DNA from: Planctomycetota bacterium
GTDB taxonomy: Bacteria; Planctomycetota; PUPC01; DSUN01
Direction of reading: 5' to 3'
Length of the DNA: 10,540 nucleotides
Assembly: GCA_016872875.1 (NCBI GenBank)
Contig: VGYW01000294.1
Location: 1 to 10,540, forward strand
Part shown: one piece after another, positions 1-6,014 of the stretch
How the letters are laid out: each line of letters opens with the position of its first letter
How positions within the stretch are numbered: position 1 is the first letter of the stretch
Made by a program: the position numbers and the translations under genes
The notes under the pieces: generated by a model
What the model was told of the DNA's origin: nothing
Database searches by the model: none
What the model saw: only the letters and a program-made list of their open reading frames with translations

Positions 1-134
1 TACTGGCAGGAGTCTAACCAGCGGGCCGATCGTGGCCACTGCAAGCGGCGGCGTCGTGAACTCAGACTACGAGGCATCAAACTGTCCCAACTCAGGAAGT
101 GCTTCAATGTTTTCTAGCGTTGTAGTGCTAACTA
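1..134. other. Left-edge stretch with no assignable gene
   Basis: The first 134 bases carry no recognisable gene. One plus-strand frame stays open from the left edge to a stop at about 146-148, which would overlap the 3' end of the neighbouring minus-strand gene. Its translation (about 48 residues rich in Ser, Val and Ala) has no motif I recognise, and its third codon positions are not GC-rich like those of the real genes here. It could be the tail of a gene from the left or simply intergenic DNA. Confidence 0.4.
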
Positions 135-2489
135 TCACGGCCGGGTGATCCCCTTGCCACACAGGGGCACGATGTCGCGGGCGACGGGGGCGGTGTACTC
201 GAAGATGGTGAAGCCCGTGGTGCCGAGCTTGCGGGTAACAGCGATGAAGTCGATCAGCTTCACGATGTTGTCGCCGGGCGGCCAGACGCCCAGCCCGATG
301 CCAGGATAGACGGGCACCTTGCCCGCCCACTCGCGCTGCTGCTTCACGAGGTTCTCGAACGACGCGATGTGCGGCGTGTAGTCCATCGGGCAGACGAAGT
401 CGAGCCAGCCGCGCTCGCACCAGAGCTTCCAGTCCTGGCCAACCCCGTCGCGGTCAACCGCCCAGTTGGGGAAGACGGCGGCGGAAATCTTCACCTTGGG
501 CTTAGCCTTTCGGACCTGTTCGGCTGTGGCGGAGACGACCTTTGTGATCTGCTCGCGGCGGAAGTCGAGCCACTTCGCCCGAACCGCGTCGTCCTTCCGC
601 GTGTCGGCGGGCCAGTTGGCGACCTTTGCCCCGAGAACCTTCTCGAACCTCTCGCGGCAGCCGGGGCAGAAGCAGCCCTCGGGGCCGGGGTAGCGGATGT
701 AGTCGAAGTGAATGCCGTCCACGTCGTATCTCGTGGCGACCTCGACCATCGCGTCAATCTCGAGCTTCTGGTTGTCGGGGTGGGAGGGGCAGAGCCAGGT
801 CGGCTCGGCCTTGCCGCCGAACATCACCTGCGTGCGGCCTTCGGCCTTCATTCGCGCGAGGAAGTCCTTCGGGGCGTTCCAGCCCATGTTGTAGTTGACC
901 TTCCAGACGTGGCACTGGACACCGTGTTTTCGGCACGCGGCGACGCACTTGGCGATCTGGTCGCCCTTCTCCTTCACCTCGGGCGCGACGGGGAGCACGC
1001 CGCTCTCGTAGTAGGCCAGGCCGCCCCAGAGCATGTTGGGAAGGATGGCCGTGAAGCCATTGTCGGCGAGGAGCTTGATCGACTCGTCCCACGTCATTCC
1101 TGCCGGCCCGAAGGCGCTGTGGCACCAGAAGGCCCGATGCTCGCCTTTGAGAGGCTTCTGCGACGCGCAATAGGCCGAGATGGCGGCCTGGTGGGCTTCG
1201 GCGGCGGAGGCGATGGCTTCGGGGAACTTGCCCTGGGCGAGGAAGCCGGCGGCTCTCGCCTTCAGCGCCTTTGCGGTCTCGTCGAGATACTCGATTCGAT
1301 CGAATCGACCGATTCGACCGATTCGACTGAGCGTGGCGTTCGCCACCTGCTCCCAGAGCTTCGGCTCGAAGTGGCCGAGCAGGGAGAGGACGAGGCGGTC
1401 TTTGTTCGCCAGGTCGTCGGAGAGGAGGACATGGGTCATGTGGATAGCGTGTTCGGAGACGATGATAGCGGCGTCGCCCGTCGGCTCGCCCTTGTCGTTG
1501 AACCAGTTGGCGACGACGCGGCTCTTGCCCTCGATGGGTTGCACGCGGAGGATGTTCCACGAGAGCTGCTTGGCCGCCTTCGGCATGCCCATCAGCCGCT
1601 CTCCCACCGCGCGAATCTCGGCGAAGTGGCCGCGGTATTTCTGCGGCACGTGGTCGCCGCCCGCCACGCCCACGAGGTCGCGGAGCTGCCAGGGCGGGGC
1701 GTAGAAGGAGACGAGCTTGCCGCCGCCACGCAGGAAATCGCCAATGGCCGCGGCCACGGGATCGGGCAGGCCGGGGTTGTGAGGCAGGACGACGATCTTC
1801 TTGCCCTTGAGGCGTTCGGGGGTGACGTCGAGGTCGCTGATGACGGCGTAGGCCAGGCCCAGGCGGTCGAGGGTGTCGGCCACGGCCTTGGTGAAGGTGG
1901 CGACGGAGCCGGCCTCGCCGGGGCGGGTCTTCGCCGCCGATTCGCCTCGGATGATGGCGATGGAGGCGTCGGCGCCGAGGAGGCCGAGGTTGGCGATGTA
2001 GAACTCGGTGTCGCGGTTGGCCCCGCGCCAGGCGGAGACGCGGATGGTGTCCACCACGCCCCAGCCGGCGGGGGTGCCTTCCATTCGGGTGTCGGTCTTG
2101 TCAATCTTCACGTGGCACCACTGGCCGGCCACTTCGGGCGCGAAGCCCGTGGCGTACCAGCCGTCGCCGCTGTGAAGATAGAGGCTGAAGTGCGACACGG
2201 GCGAGGCGTCGGCGCAGAAGAGGTCGAACTGAAGTCCCTGGCAGGCCGTGAGGTCGAGCTTGAGCTCGCGGTCCCACGAGGCGCGTTCGTGTTTGGTGCC
2301 CTTGAGGTTGCAGGGGAGTCGAAGCGCGCGGCGGCCTTCGAGGGCGAGGGCTTCGGCAGGCGCCGTGCCCCACATCGGCTTCCAGGCCGCCGGCTGGCTC
2401 AGGTCGTCGCAGGGCGGGTGGTCCGCCTTCGGCGGCGCGGGCGGCATGGCGGAGAGGAGCACGACCCCAAAGGCGCCCAGTAAGCTCAT
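135..2489 (-). CDS. Secreted GHL10-type glycoside-hydrolase-like protein, multidomain
   Basis: 784 residues, probably a secreted or surface enzyme acting on polysaccharide; the substrate cannot be read from the sequence. Residues 1-18 form a short hydrophobic signal-like segment (MSLLGAFGVVLLSA), although its n-region has no basic residue. About 30-170 look like a beta-rich carbohydrate-binding-type domain, and 175-370 like the alpha/beta amidotransferase-like domain seen beside beta-galactosidase-type barrels. About 450-780 is a TIM barrel of the GHL10 (DUF187-like) group. Supporting motifs are DGIHFDYIRYPG at 591-602, a CxCxxC motif at C606/C608/C611 just after it, CPMDYT near 700-705, and GFTIFEYT near the end. 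The acidic residues of the first motif are the likely active-site candidates. The ATG start is supported by GGAAGGGGG about 5 bases upstream and by the promoter at 2540-2569. A 9-bp tandem repeat lies in the linker before the barrel. The family call is good; the activity is inferred. Confidence 0.85.
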   Translation of the reverse strand: MSLLGAFGVVLLSAMPPAPPKADHPPCDDLSQPAAWKPMWGTAPAEALALEGRRALRLPCNLKGTKHERASWDRELKLDLTACQGLQFDLFCADASPVSHFSLYLHSGDGWYATGFAPEVAGQWCHVKIDKTDTRMEGTPAGWGVVDTIRVSAWRGANRDTEFYIANLGLLGADASIAIIRGESAAKTRPGEAGSVATFTKAVADTLDRLGLAYAVISDLDVTPERLKGKKIVVLPHNPGLPDPVAAAIGDFLRGGGKLVSFYAPPWQLRDLVGVAGGDHVPQKYRGHFAEIRAVGERLMGMPKAAKQLSWNILRVQPIEGKSRVVANWFNDKGEPTGDAAIIVSEHAIHMTHVLLSDDLANKDRLVLSLLGHFEPKLWEQVANATLSRIGRIGRFDRIEYLDETAKALKARAAGFLAQGKFPEAIASAAEAHQAAISAYCASQKPLKGEHRAFWCHSAFGPAGMTWDESIKLLADNGFTAILPNMLWGGLAYYESGVLPVAPEVKEKGDQIAKCVAACRKHGVQCHVWKVNYNMGWNAPKDFLARMKAEGRTQVMFGGKAEPTWLCPSHPDNQKLEIDAMVEVATRYDVDGIHFDYIRYPGPEGCFCPGCRERFEKVLGAKVANWPADTRKDDAVRAKWLDFRREQITKVVSATAEQVRKAKPKVKISAAVFPNWAVDRDGVGQDWKLWCERGWLDFVCPMDYTPHIASFENLVKQQREWAGKVPVYPGIGLGVWPPGDNIVKLIDFIAVTRKLGTTGFTIFEYTAPVARDIVPLCGKGITRP
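1290..1325 (-). repeat. In-frame 9-bp tandem repeat, four units
   Basis: Four consecutive 9-bp units inside the GHL10-like gene. Read on the coding strand they are CGAATCGGT twice, then CGATTCGAT and CGAATCGAG. They encode an Arg/Ile/Gly-rich run (RIGRIGRFDRIE) in the linker between the amidotransferase-like domain and the barrel. The unit length is a multiple of three, so gain or loss of units would keep the frame. Confidence 0.8.
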
Positions 2490-2494
2490 GGCGA

Positions 2495-2503
2495 CCCCCT
2501 TCC
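2495..2503 (-). promoter_or_regulatory. Ribosome binding site of the GHL10-like gene
   Basis: The coding strand reads GGAAGGGGG five bases before the ATG at 2489. This purine-rich stretch is the best Shine-Dalgarno match nearby and supports the chosen start. Confidence 0.6.
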
Positions 2504-2539
2504 GAACCGCGCACTCGTGGTGGAGAAGCGTCTTGCGGG

Positions 2540-2569
2540 ATTATACACCTGCCAGCGGCACCGGTTCAA
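2540..2569 (-). promoter_or_regulatory. Sigma-70-type promoter for the GHL10-like gene
   Basis: On the minus strand a TTGAAC -35 box (2564-2569) is followed after 18 bases by a perfect TATAAT -10 box (2540-2545). Transcription would start near 2533, giving a leader of about 44 bases before the ATG at 2489. The AT-rich -10 box stands out in very GC-rich surroundings. Confidence 0.7.
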
Positions 2570-2655
2570 GGCCGGACCGAGGGTGGACTCTGGCCCCAGG
2601 TGATGGTGACAGGTGCCTGCGTGTCGGTTGGCCCATTGCGCCGGGCCCCGCTCCC

Positions 2656-2749
2656 CCCTCTCCCGTGGGGAGAGGGTTGGGGTGAGGGTGCATGAAGCCG
2701 CTCCCCCTCGGAAGCACCCTCACCCTCGCCCTCTCCCCGAGGGAGAGGG
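2656..2749. repeat. REP-like inverted repeat, family 1, copy 1
   Basis: Two 36-bp arms, 2656-2691 and 2714-2749, are inverted copies with a few mismatches around a 22-bp spacer. Each arm itself contains a small hairpin (CCCTCTCCC/GGGAGAGGG type) followed by a GGGTGAGGGTGC-type tail. The same design recurs at 5455-5552. The element lies between the 5' end of the GHL10-like gene and the 3' end of the sigma-54 activator. Similar CCCTCTCCC/GGGTGAGGG palindromes are common dispersed repeats in many bacteria. It lacks a U-tract, so it is not a classic terminator. Confidence 0.8.
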
Positions 2750-2783
2750 AACGGATGGCCTCCCGGCGCATCCGTGTTGGCCG

Positions 2784-4154
2784 TCAGGCGGTTCCGACGC
2801 TGGGTGGGGCGCTGTAGCGGCCGAGCTTGTTGCGGAGGGTGCGCGGGGTGATCTTGAGGAGGCGCGCGGCCTGCGCCTTGTTGCCGCCGGTGCTGGCGAG
2901 GGTCTTGAGGATGAGGTCGCGCTCGACGTCGTCAATCGAGCGGCCTGGGGCGAGGCCGGGTGGCTGTGCCGCGGGGCGTTCGGCGGTGAGGTCGGCGGGG
3001 AGGTCTTCGGGGGCGAGGGCCTCGCGCTGGCCGAGGACGACGGCGCGGTGGACGACGTTGCGGAGCTCGCGGACGTTTCCGGGCCAGGCGTAGCGGCGGA
3101 GGAGGGCCATGGCCTCCCTGGTGAAGGCGCGAACAGGGGAGGGGGTCTCGCGGCGGAAGCGCTTGAGGAAGTGGGCGGCGAGGAGGGGAATGTCGTCGCG
3201 CCGCTCGCGCAGGGGCGGAAGGAGGACTGGGACGACGTTGAGCCGGTGGTAGAGGTCGTGGCGGAAGCGGCCGTCGGCGGCCTCGCGGGCCAGGTCGCGG
3301 TTGGTCGTGCAGACGAGGCGGACGTCCACCTTGATGGTCTCGGTTCCGCCGACGCGCTCGAACTCTTCCTCCTCGATGGCGCGGAGGAGCTTGGCCTGAA
3401 GGGTGAGGGGGATTTCGGAGATTTCGTCGAGGAGCAGGGTGCCGGCGTGTGCGAGCTCGAAGCGGCCGCGCCGGAGCGCGATGGCGCCGGTGAAGGCGCC
3501 CTTCTCGTGCCCGAAAAGCTCGCTCTCGAGGAGGGACTCGGCGAGCGCGGCGCAGTTGACCTTGATGAGAGGCCCCCTGGCGCGCGGGCTTGCGGTGTGG
3601 GCGAGGCGAGCGACGAGCTCCTTCCCCGTGCCGCTCTCGCCCTGGATGAGGAGAGTGGCCTTGCTGGCGGCGGCGCGCCGCACGGTGGCCACCACGCGCG
3701 CGAGGCTCGGGTGGCGGCCGATCAGGGTGTCGTCGGGGCCGGCGTCGAGGCGCAAGCCGGGTCCGGGCTCGCGCGCCGCGCGCAGGACGGCGCGCCACCC
3801 GCCGGCGCGCTGGAGCACGCGGGCGAGGTCATCGGCGGTGGGCGGCTTGGCGAGGCAGCCGAAGGCGCCCTGGCGCAGGGCCTCCGAGGCGGCCTCGCCC
3901 GCGGCGCGCGGGAGGAGGAGGACGACCGGGATGTCGCGCCCGAGGTCCCCCACGCGCCGCAGGAGCGCCGCGGCCCGGAGGCCGGGCAGCGCGTCGGCGA
4001 AGAGCACCTCGGCCTGGCCGCTGCGCAGCGCGCGCAGGGCCTCGGCCGCGCTGCCCGCCTGGGCCACCCGGCAGCCGAGGGCGCCGAGGGGGCGGCAGAG
4101 GGACTCACGGCTCGGCACATCCTCGCCGGCCACTAGCACGCGGGCCAACGCCAT
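2784..4154 (-). CDS. Sigma-54-dependent NtrC-family activator with degenerate receiver domain
   Basis: 456 residues, the usual length for NtrC-like bacterial enhancer-binding proteins, which use ATP hydrolysis to open sigma-54 promoters. Residues 5-115 have the receiver fold. D54 sits at the phosphoacceptor place and K103 at the conserved lysine, but the acidic pocket reads G10-E11-D12 and the usual Thr/Ser before the lysine loop is replaced (LLLPRA, 79-84). The AAA+ domain, about 143-365, is complete: Walker A GESGTGKE (172-179), the sigma-54 contact loop GAFTGA (219-224), Walker B LLLDE (240-244), putative arginine finger region around R296-R304, and sensor II WPGNVREL (357-364). A Fis-type HTH lies at about 409-446 (NKAQAARLLKITPRTLRNKL). 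The start lies 10 bases after the stop of the FlgN-like gene, so both were probably co-transcribed. If the FlgN link is right it could be a flagellar regulator of the FleR/FlbD kind, but that is inference. Confidence 0.93.
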   Translation of the reverse strand: MALARVLVAGEDVPSRESLCRPLGALGCRVAQAGSAAEALRALRSGQAEVLFADALPGLRAAALLRRVGDLGRDIPVVLLLPRAAGEAASEALRQGAFGCLAKPPTADDLARVLQRAGGWRAVLRAAREPGPGLRLDAGPDDTLIGRHPSLARVVATVRRAAASKATLLIQGESGTGKELVARLAHTASPRARGPLIKVNCAALAESLLESELFGHEKGAFTGAIALRRGRFELAHAGTLLLDEISEIPLTLQAKLLRAIEEEEFERVGGTETIKVDVRLVCTTNRDLAREAADGRFRHDLYHRLNVVPVLLPPLRERRDDIPLLAAHFLKRFRRETPSPVRAFTREAMALLRRYAWPGNVRELRNVVHRAVVLGQREALAPEDLPADLTAERPAAQPPGLAPGRSIDDVERDLILKTLASTGGNKAQAARLLKITPRTLRNKLGRYSAPPSVGTA

Positions 4155-4164
4155 GCGGTCTCAC

Positions 4165-4606
4165 TCACGCTTCGCAGGGGACAGGTGTGGGGGCGAGCTC
4201 GCCGGCGAGCTGCGCGGCGAGCCGGAGCTGGCGCATGCTCCGCTCGGCGGCCTCGCCCTGGCTGGCCAGGAGGCGCTCGTTGCGCTCCTCCTGCTCGCGG
4301 AGCGCCTCGATCGTGCCCAGGATGCCATCGAGGAGTCGGTCGAGGCGCGCGCGACTCCGCGCCAACGTCCACCGTCCACCAGCGGCGCTTGAGCGGCTCG
4401 AGGTCGCGCTCGATCAGGCCGATGGAGCGGAGGAGTTCGTCCTTACGCGGGAGGAGCGCCGCGTAGGAGCCGATGTCCTTGTCGTACTTCAGGAGGCTCC
4501 CCTGCTCCCTGGCCAGGAAGAGGAGAGCCTGGTACATCTCGGCCTCGAGCGCATACTTGCCGATGAGGGTTTCGGCCAGCCCTACGGGCTCAGTGGGTTG
4601 CGCCAT
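4165..4606 (-). pseudogene. FlgN-like helical protein, frameshifted by a 7-bp duplication
   Basis: The ATG at 4606 is preceded by GGAGAG on the coding strand, about 8 bases upstream. The first 78 residues (MAQPTEPVGLAETLIG to KRRWWT) are helical, with the heptad-like pattern and KDELL segment typical of FlgN-type flagellar export chaperones. The reading then shifts: the continuing frame becomes Arg/Pro-rich and runs to 4133, into the next gene. The matching helical C-terminus (LARSRARLDRLLDGILG to PVPCEA) lies in another frame at 4165-4365. The switch occurs exactly at two tandem copies of GTCCACC (plus strand, 4367-4380). Removing one copy joins both halves into a 144-residue protein, a normal FlgN length. 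It could be a true pseudogene, a phase-variable gene or an assembly error. The C-terminal part could also be made alone from the TTG at 4365. The FlgN assignment rests on pattern and length only. Confidence 0.55.
4367..4380. repeat. Perfect 7-bp tandem duplication (GTCCACC x2)
   Basis: GTCCACC at 4367-4373 is repeated immediately at 4374-4380. Seven is not a multiple of three, so the extra copy shifts the frame of the FlgN-like gene. Loss of one copy restores a continuous 144-codon reading frame. Confidence 0.9.
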
Positions 4607-5014
4607 GGACGGCTCTCCGGAAAAGAGGCTCGGAGCAGGGCGAGGATGCGGGGCGTTGAGACAACGGAGGGCGGTCGCCGGCCGGCCAACGCGGCCTGCC
4701 GCTGACGCGGTGCGGGCGCACGCCGTGTGGCGGGCAGCCCGCGGGAGAGCCTGCGACCCTCTGGGGCGTCTCGTCCTGCTCCGTGCCATTTGCTTCACGC
4801 CCACTCCCACATGACTGAAACGAGTCGGGAGCAAAAGGCATGCCGCGCCGCCGCCCGCGGCCTGGGCGCGACGCGGCGCGCGCGGCAAGCGCCGAACCCC
4901 TAAGCACTTGCGGAAACCAGCGGGGAACGCCACGCCACAGGGCAGGCCGCCGAAGCCTATCCGATGGGGAGTGCGGGCTGTGGCGCCGGCACCACAATGC
5001 GCCGGCAGGGGAGA

Positions 5015-5080
5015 GTTCGTAGTCCGGGCTTTAGCCCGTCTCTGCGCCGGAGGAGACGGCCTGAAGGCCGCACTACGAAC
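5015..5080. repeat. REP-like inverted repeat, family 2, copy A
   Basis: Arms 5015-5039 and 5056-5080 (25 bp each, about four mismatches) face each other across a 16-bp loop. Both ends carry the GTTCGTAGT / ACTACGAAC signature, and each arm has its own mini-hairpin (CGGGCTTTAGCCCG and CGGCCTGAAGGCCG). The element at 7033-7140 is the same type in the opposite orientation. The sequence changes between arms swap C for G on both sides of each mini-hairpin, so pairing is kept. Confidence 0.85.
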
Positions 5081-5117
5081 TCCAGGTCACTCGCGGGACA
5101 GCGAGGGGAAGAAAAGA

Positions 5118-5223
5118 GGGAGGAAGGACACACGGGTAACGTGAGCACCGTTTTGCCATCGAGCCAGTCTGAGCCACACGCCCTAGCCCAGTGGTCCGGG
5201 TTTTGCGAAGTGTCCTTCCTCCC
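5118..5223. repeat. 14-bp perfect inverted repeat pair
   Basis: GGGAGGAAGGACAC at 5118-5131 is matched by its exact reverse complement at 5210-5223, 78 bases apart. No gene lies between. It could be the end pair of a small non-autonomous element or of a decayed repeat. Confidence 0.6.
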
Positions 5224-5454
5224 CGTAGTTTCCTGAGACCCGTCGAGGCGGCGGGTGCGCCCTTGTGCGGGCATTCTCTTCCGCTCGCGGGCGCGCTCTT
5301 TCCCGCAAATGCCCCGTTCTCCATTGCCGGAGAGACATAGGGCAACGCCTGTGCCGAACGCTCGTGCAGTAGGAAGTCCGCGCGGATGCGGGCAACGATG
5401 TAGCGGTCGGCAAGCGGGACGCTGGGGCCCTGTTTAGCCAGGCGAGCGCTTGCC

Positions 5455-5552
5455 CCCTCTCCCTCGGGGAGAGGGTTGGGGTGAGGGTGCTTGTGTCCTC
5501 GCCAGTCTCGTGGAAGGCACCCTCACCCCGGCCCTCCCCCCAGGGGGAGGGG
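5455..5552. repeat. REP-like inverted repeat, family 1, copy 2
   Basis: Arms 5455-5490 and 5517-5552 are 36 bp each, with the same order of parts as the element at 2656-2749: a CCCTCTCCC hairpin, then GGTTGGGGTGAGGGTGC. The left arms of the two copies are nearly identical, while the right arms and the spacers differ more. Confidence 0.8.
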
Positions 5553-5663
5553 GAAAAGCCCCTGTCGCTGGACGCGTACGACGCTTGCCGCCACACACAC
5601 GACTGGTAGTGGGGTGGGCGTGGGCGGAGCGCAAAATAATGTGGCCGTGAGAGGATTTTTCGC

Positions 5664-5692
5664 TTGACAAGCGGCGGGTTGGCCGGTATAAC
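5664..5692 (+). promoter_or_regulatory. Strong sigma-70-type promoter of the HTH cassette
   Basis: A perfect -35 box TTGACA (5664-5669) is followed after the ideal 17 bases by TATAAC (5687-5692), one base from consensus. The bases just upstream are AT-rich compared with the surroundings. Transcription should start near 5699, leaving a leader of about 65 bases before the HTH gene. Confidence 0.85.
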
Positions 5693-5704
5693 CTATGTCA
5701 ACCT

Positions 5705-5732
5705 GGCGCAACACTACCCGTGGGGTAGCGCC
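5705..5732 (+). promoter_or_regulatory. Palindrome in the leader: possible operator or RNA hairpin
   Basis: CTACCC (5714-5719) and GGGTAG (5723-5728) form a perfect palindrome around a GTG loop, and GGCG/CGCC (5705-5708, 5729-5732) can extend the stem around a small bulge. It lies just after the predicted transcription start. That is a natural place for an operator bound by the cassette's own HTH protein, or for a regulatory mRNA hairpin. Its function is inferred. Confidence 0.45.
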
Positions 5733-5764
5733 GACACCTGACCGCGTTAGCTAGTGGAGAAGCC

Positions 5765-5992
5765 ATGCCGCTCTTCATCACCGATGCTGCCAGGGCCATC
5801 GGAGTGTCTCCCGCGACCCTCAAGCGCTGGCTACGCTCGGCTAGAGTCCCGGACGTCCCCCGCGACCGCAACGGCTACCGCGTGTTCGAGTCGGGGGACA
5901 TCGAGCGCCTGCGCGCCTATGCGAACCAGCGCTTCGAGCCGTCCCCCCGCTTCGAGCGGCACGCCGTCGAGCGCTCGATGGCCATGAGCTGA
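5765..5992 (+). CDS. Small MerR-type helix-turn-helix DNA-binding protein
   Basis: 75 residues. Residues 4-50 fit the MerR/excisionase-type HTH: a first helix with ITDAARAIGVSPATLKRWLR, then a wing-like segment with NGYRVFESGDIERLRAY. There is no long dimerisation helix or effector domain as in full MerR regulators, so the size fits excisionase-like or small regulatory proteins of accessory elements. The tail (about 55-75) is charged and has no motif I recognise. The ATG has GGAGA six bases upstream. The promoter at 5664-5692 drives it, and the next gene starts within 22 bases of its stop, so the two form an operon. It may bind the palindrome in the leader. It could also be an excisionase, but no integrase is present in this window. 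Confidence 0.8.
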   Translation: MPLFITDAARAIGVSPATLKRWLRSARVPDVPRDRNGYRVFESGDIERLRAYANQRFEPSPRFERHAVERSMAMS

Positions 5993-6014
5993 CCCTTTGC
6001 CTGGGGCCGACGAG

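Larger units (their letters stand above)
4607..5663. other. About 1 kb without a gene, rich in repeats
   Basis: No open frame here looks like a real gene: the frames are short, Arg/Pro/Ala-rich, and run through the repeats. The stretch holds three inverted-repeat elements (5015-5080, 5118-5223, 5455-5552). It also has a 13-bp piece, AGCGGGACGCTGG (5413-5425), that recurs at 7094-7106 inside another repeat, which suggests a decayed copy. The part from 4607 to about 5010 must contain the promoter of the FlgN-like/activator pair, but I see no convincing -35/-10 or -24/-12 boxes there. Confidence 0.6.

Noticed and set aside
369..2483. Long plus-strand open frame opposite the GHL10-like gene
   Set aside because: It is antisense to a gene with clear motifs, promoter and ribosome binding site. 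Its translation is Val/Gly/Ala/Glu-rich without any motif, as expected in high-GC DNA.
2613..4136. 507-codon plus-strand open frame opposite the sigma-54 activator
   Set aside because: It mirrors a gene with all AAA+ motifs, and begins inside a palindromic repeat. The protein is low-complexity Gly/Glu/Ala.
4770..4790. Sigma-54-like TGGCAC on the minus strand upstream of the FlgN-like gene
   Set aside because: The -12 GC element is not at the required spacing (GG is found instead), so the match is only half a promoter.
4607..4933. N-terminal extension of the FlgN-like frame upstream of 4606
   Set aside because: The added sequence is Arg/Pro/Ser-rich and unstructured, while the ATG at 4606 has GGAGAG in front and begins the helical region.
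5073..5345. Minus-strand open frame in the repeat-rich gap, continuing in another frame toward 5440
   Set aside because: A short stretch (DRYIVARIRADFLL) looked protein-like, but it has no start site, crosses the inverted repeats at 5118-5223 and matches no family I know.
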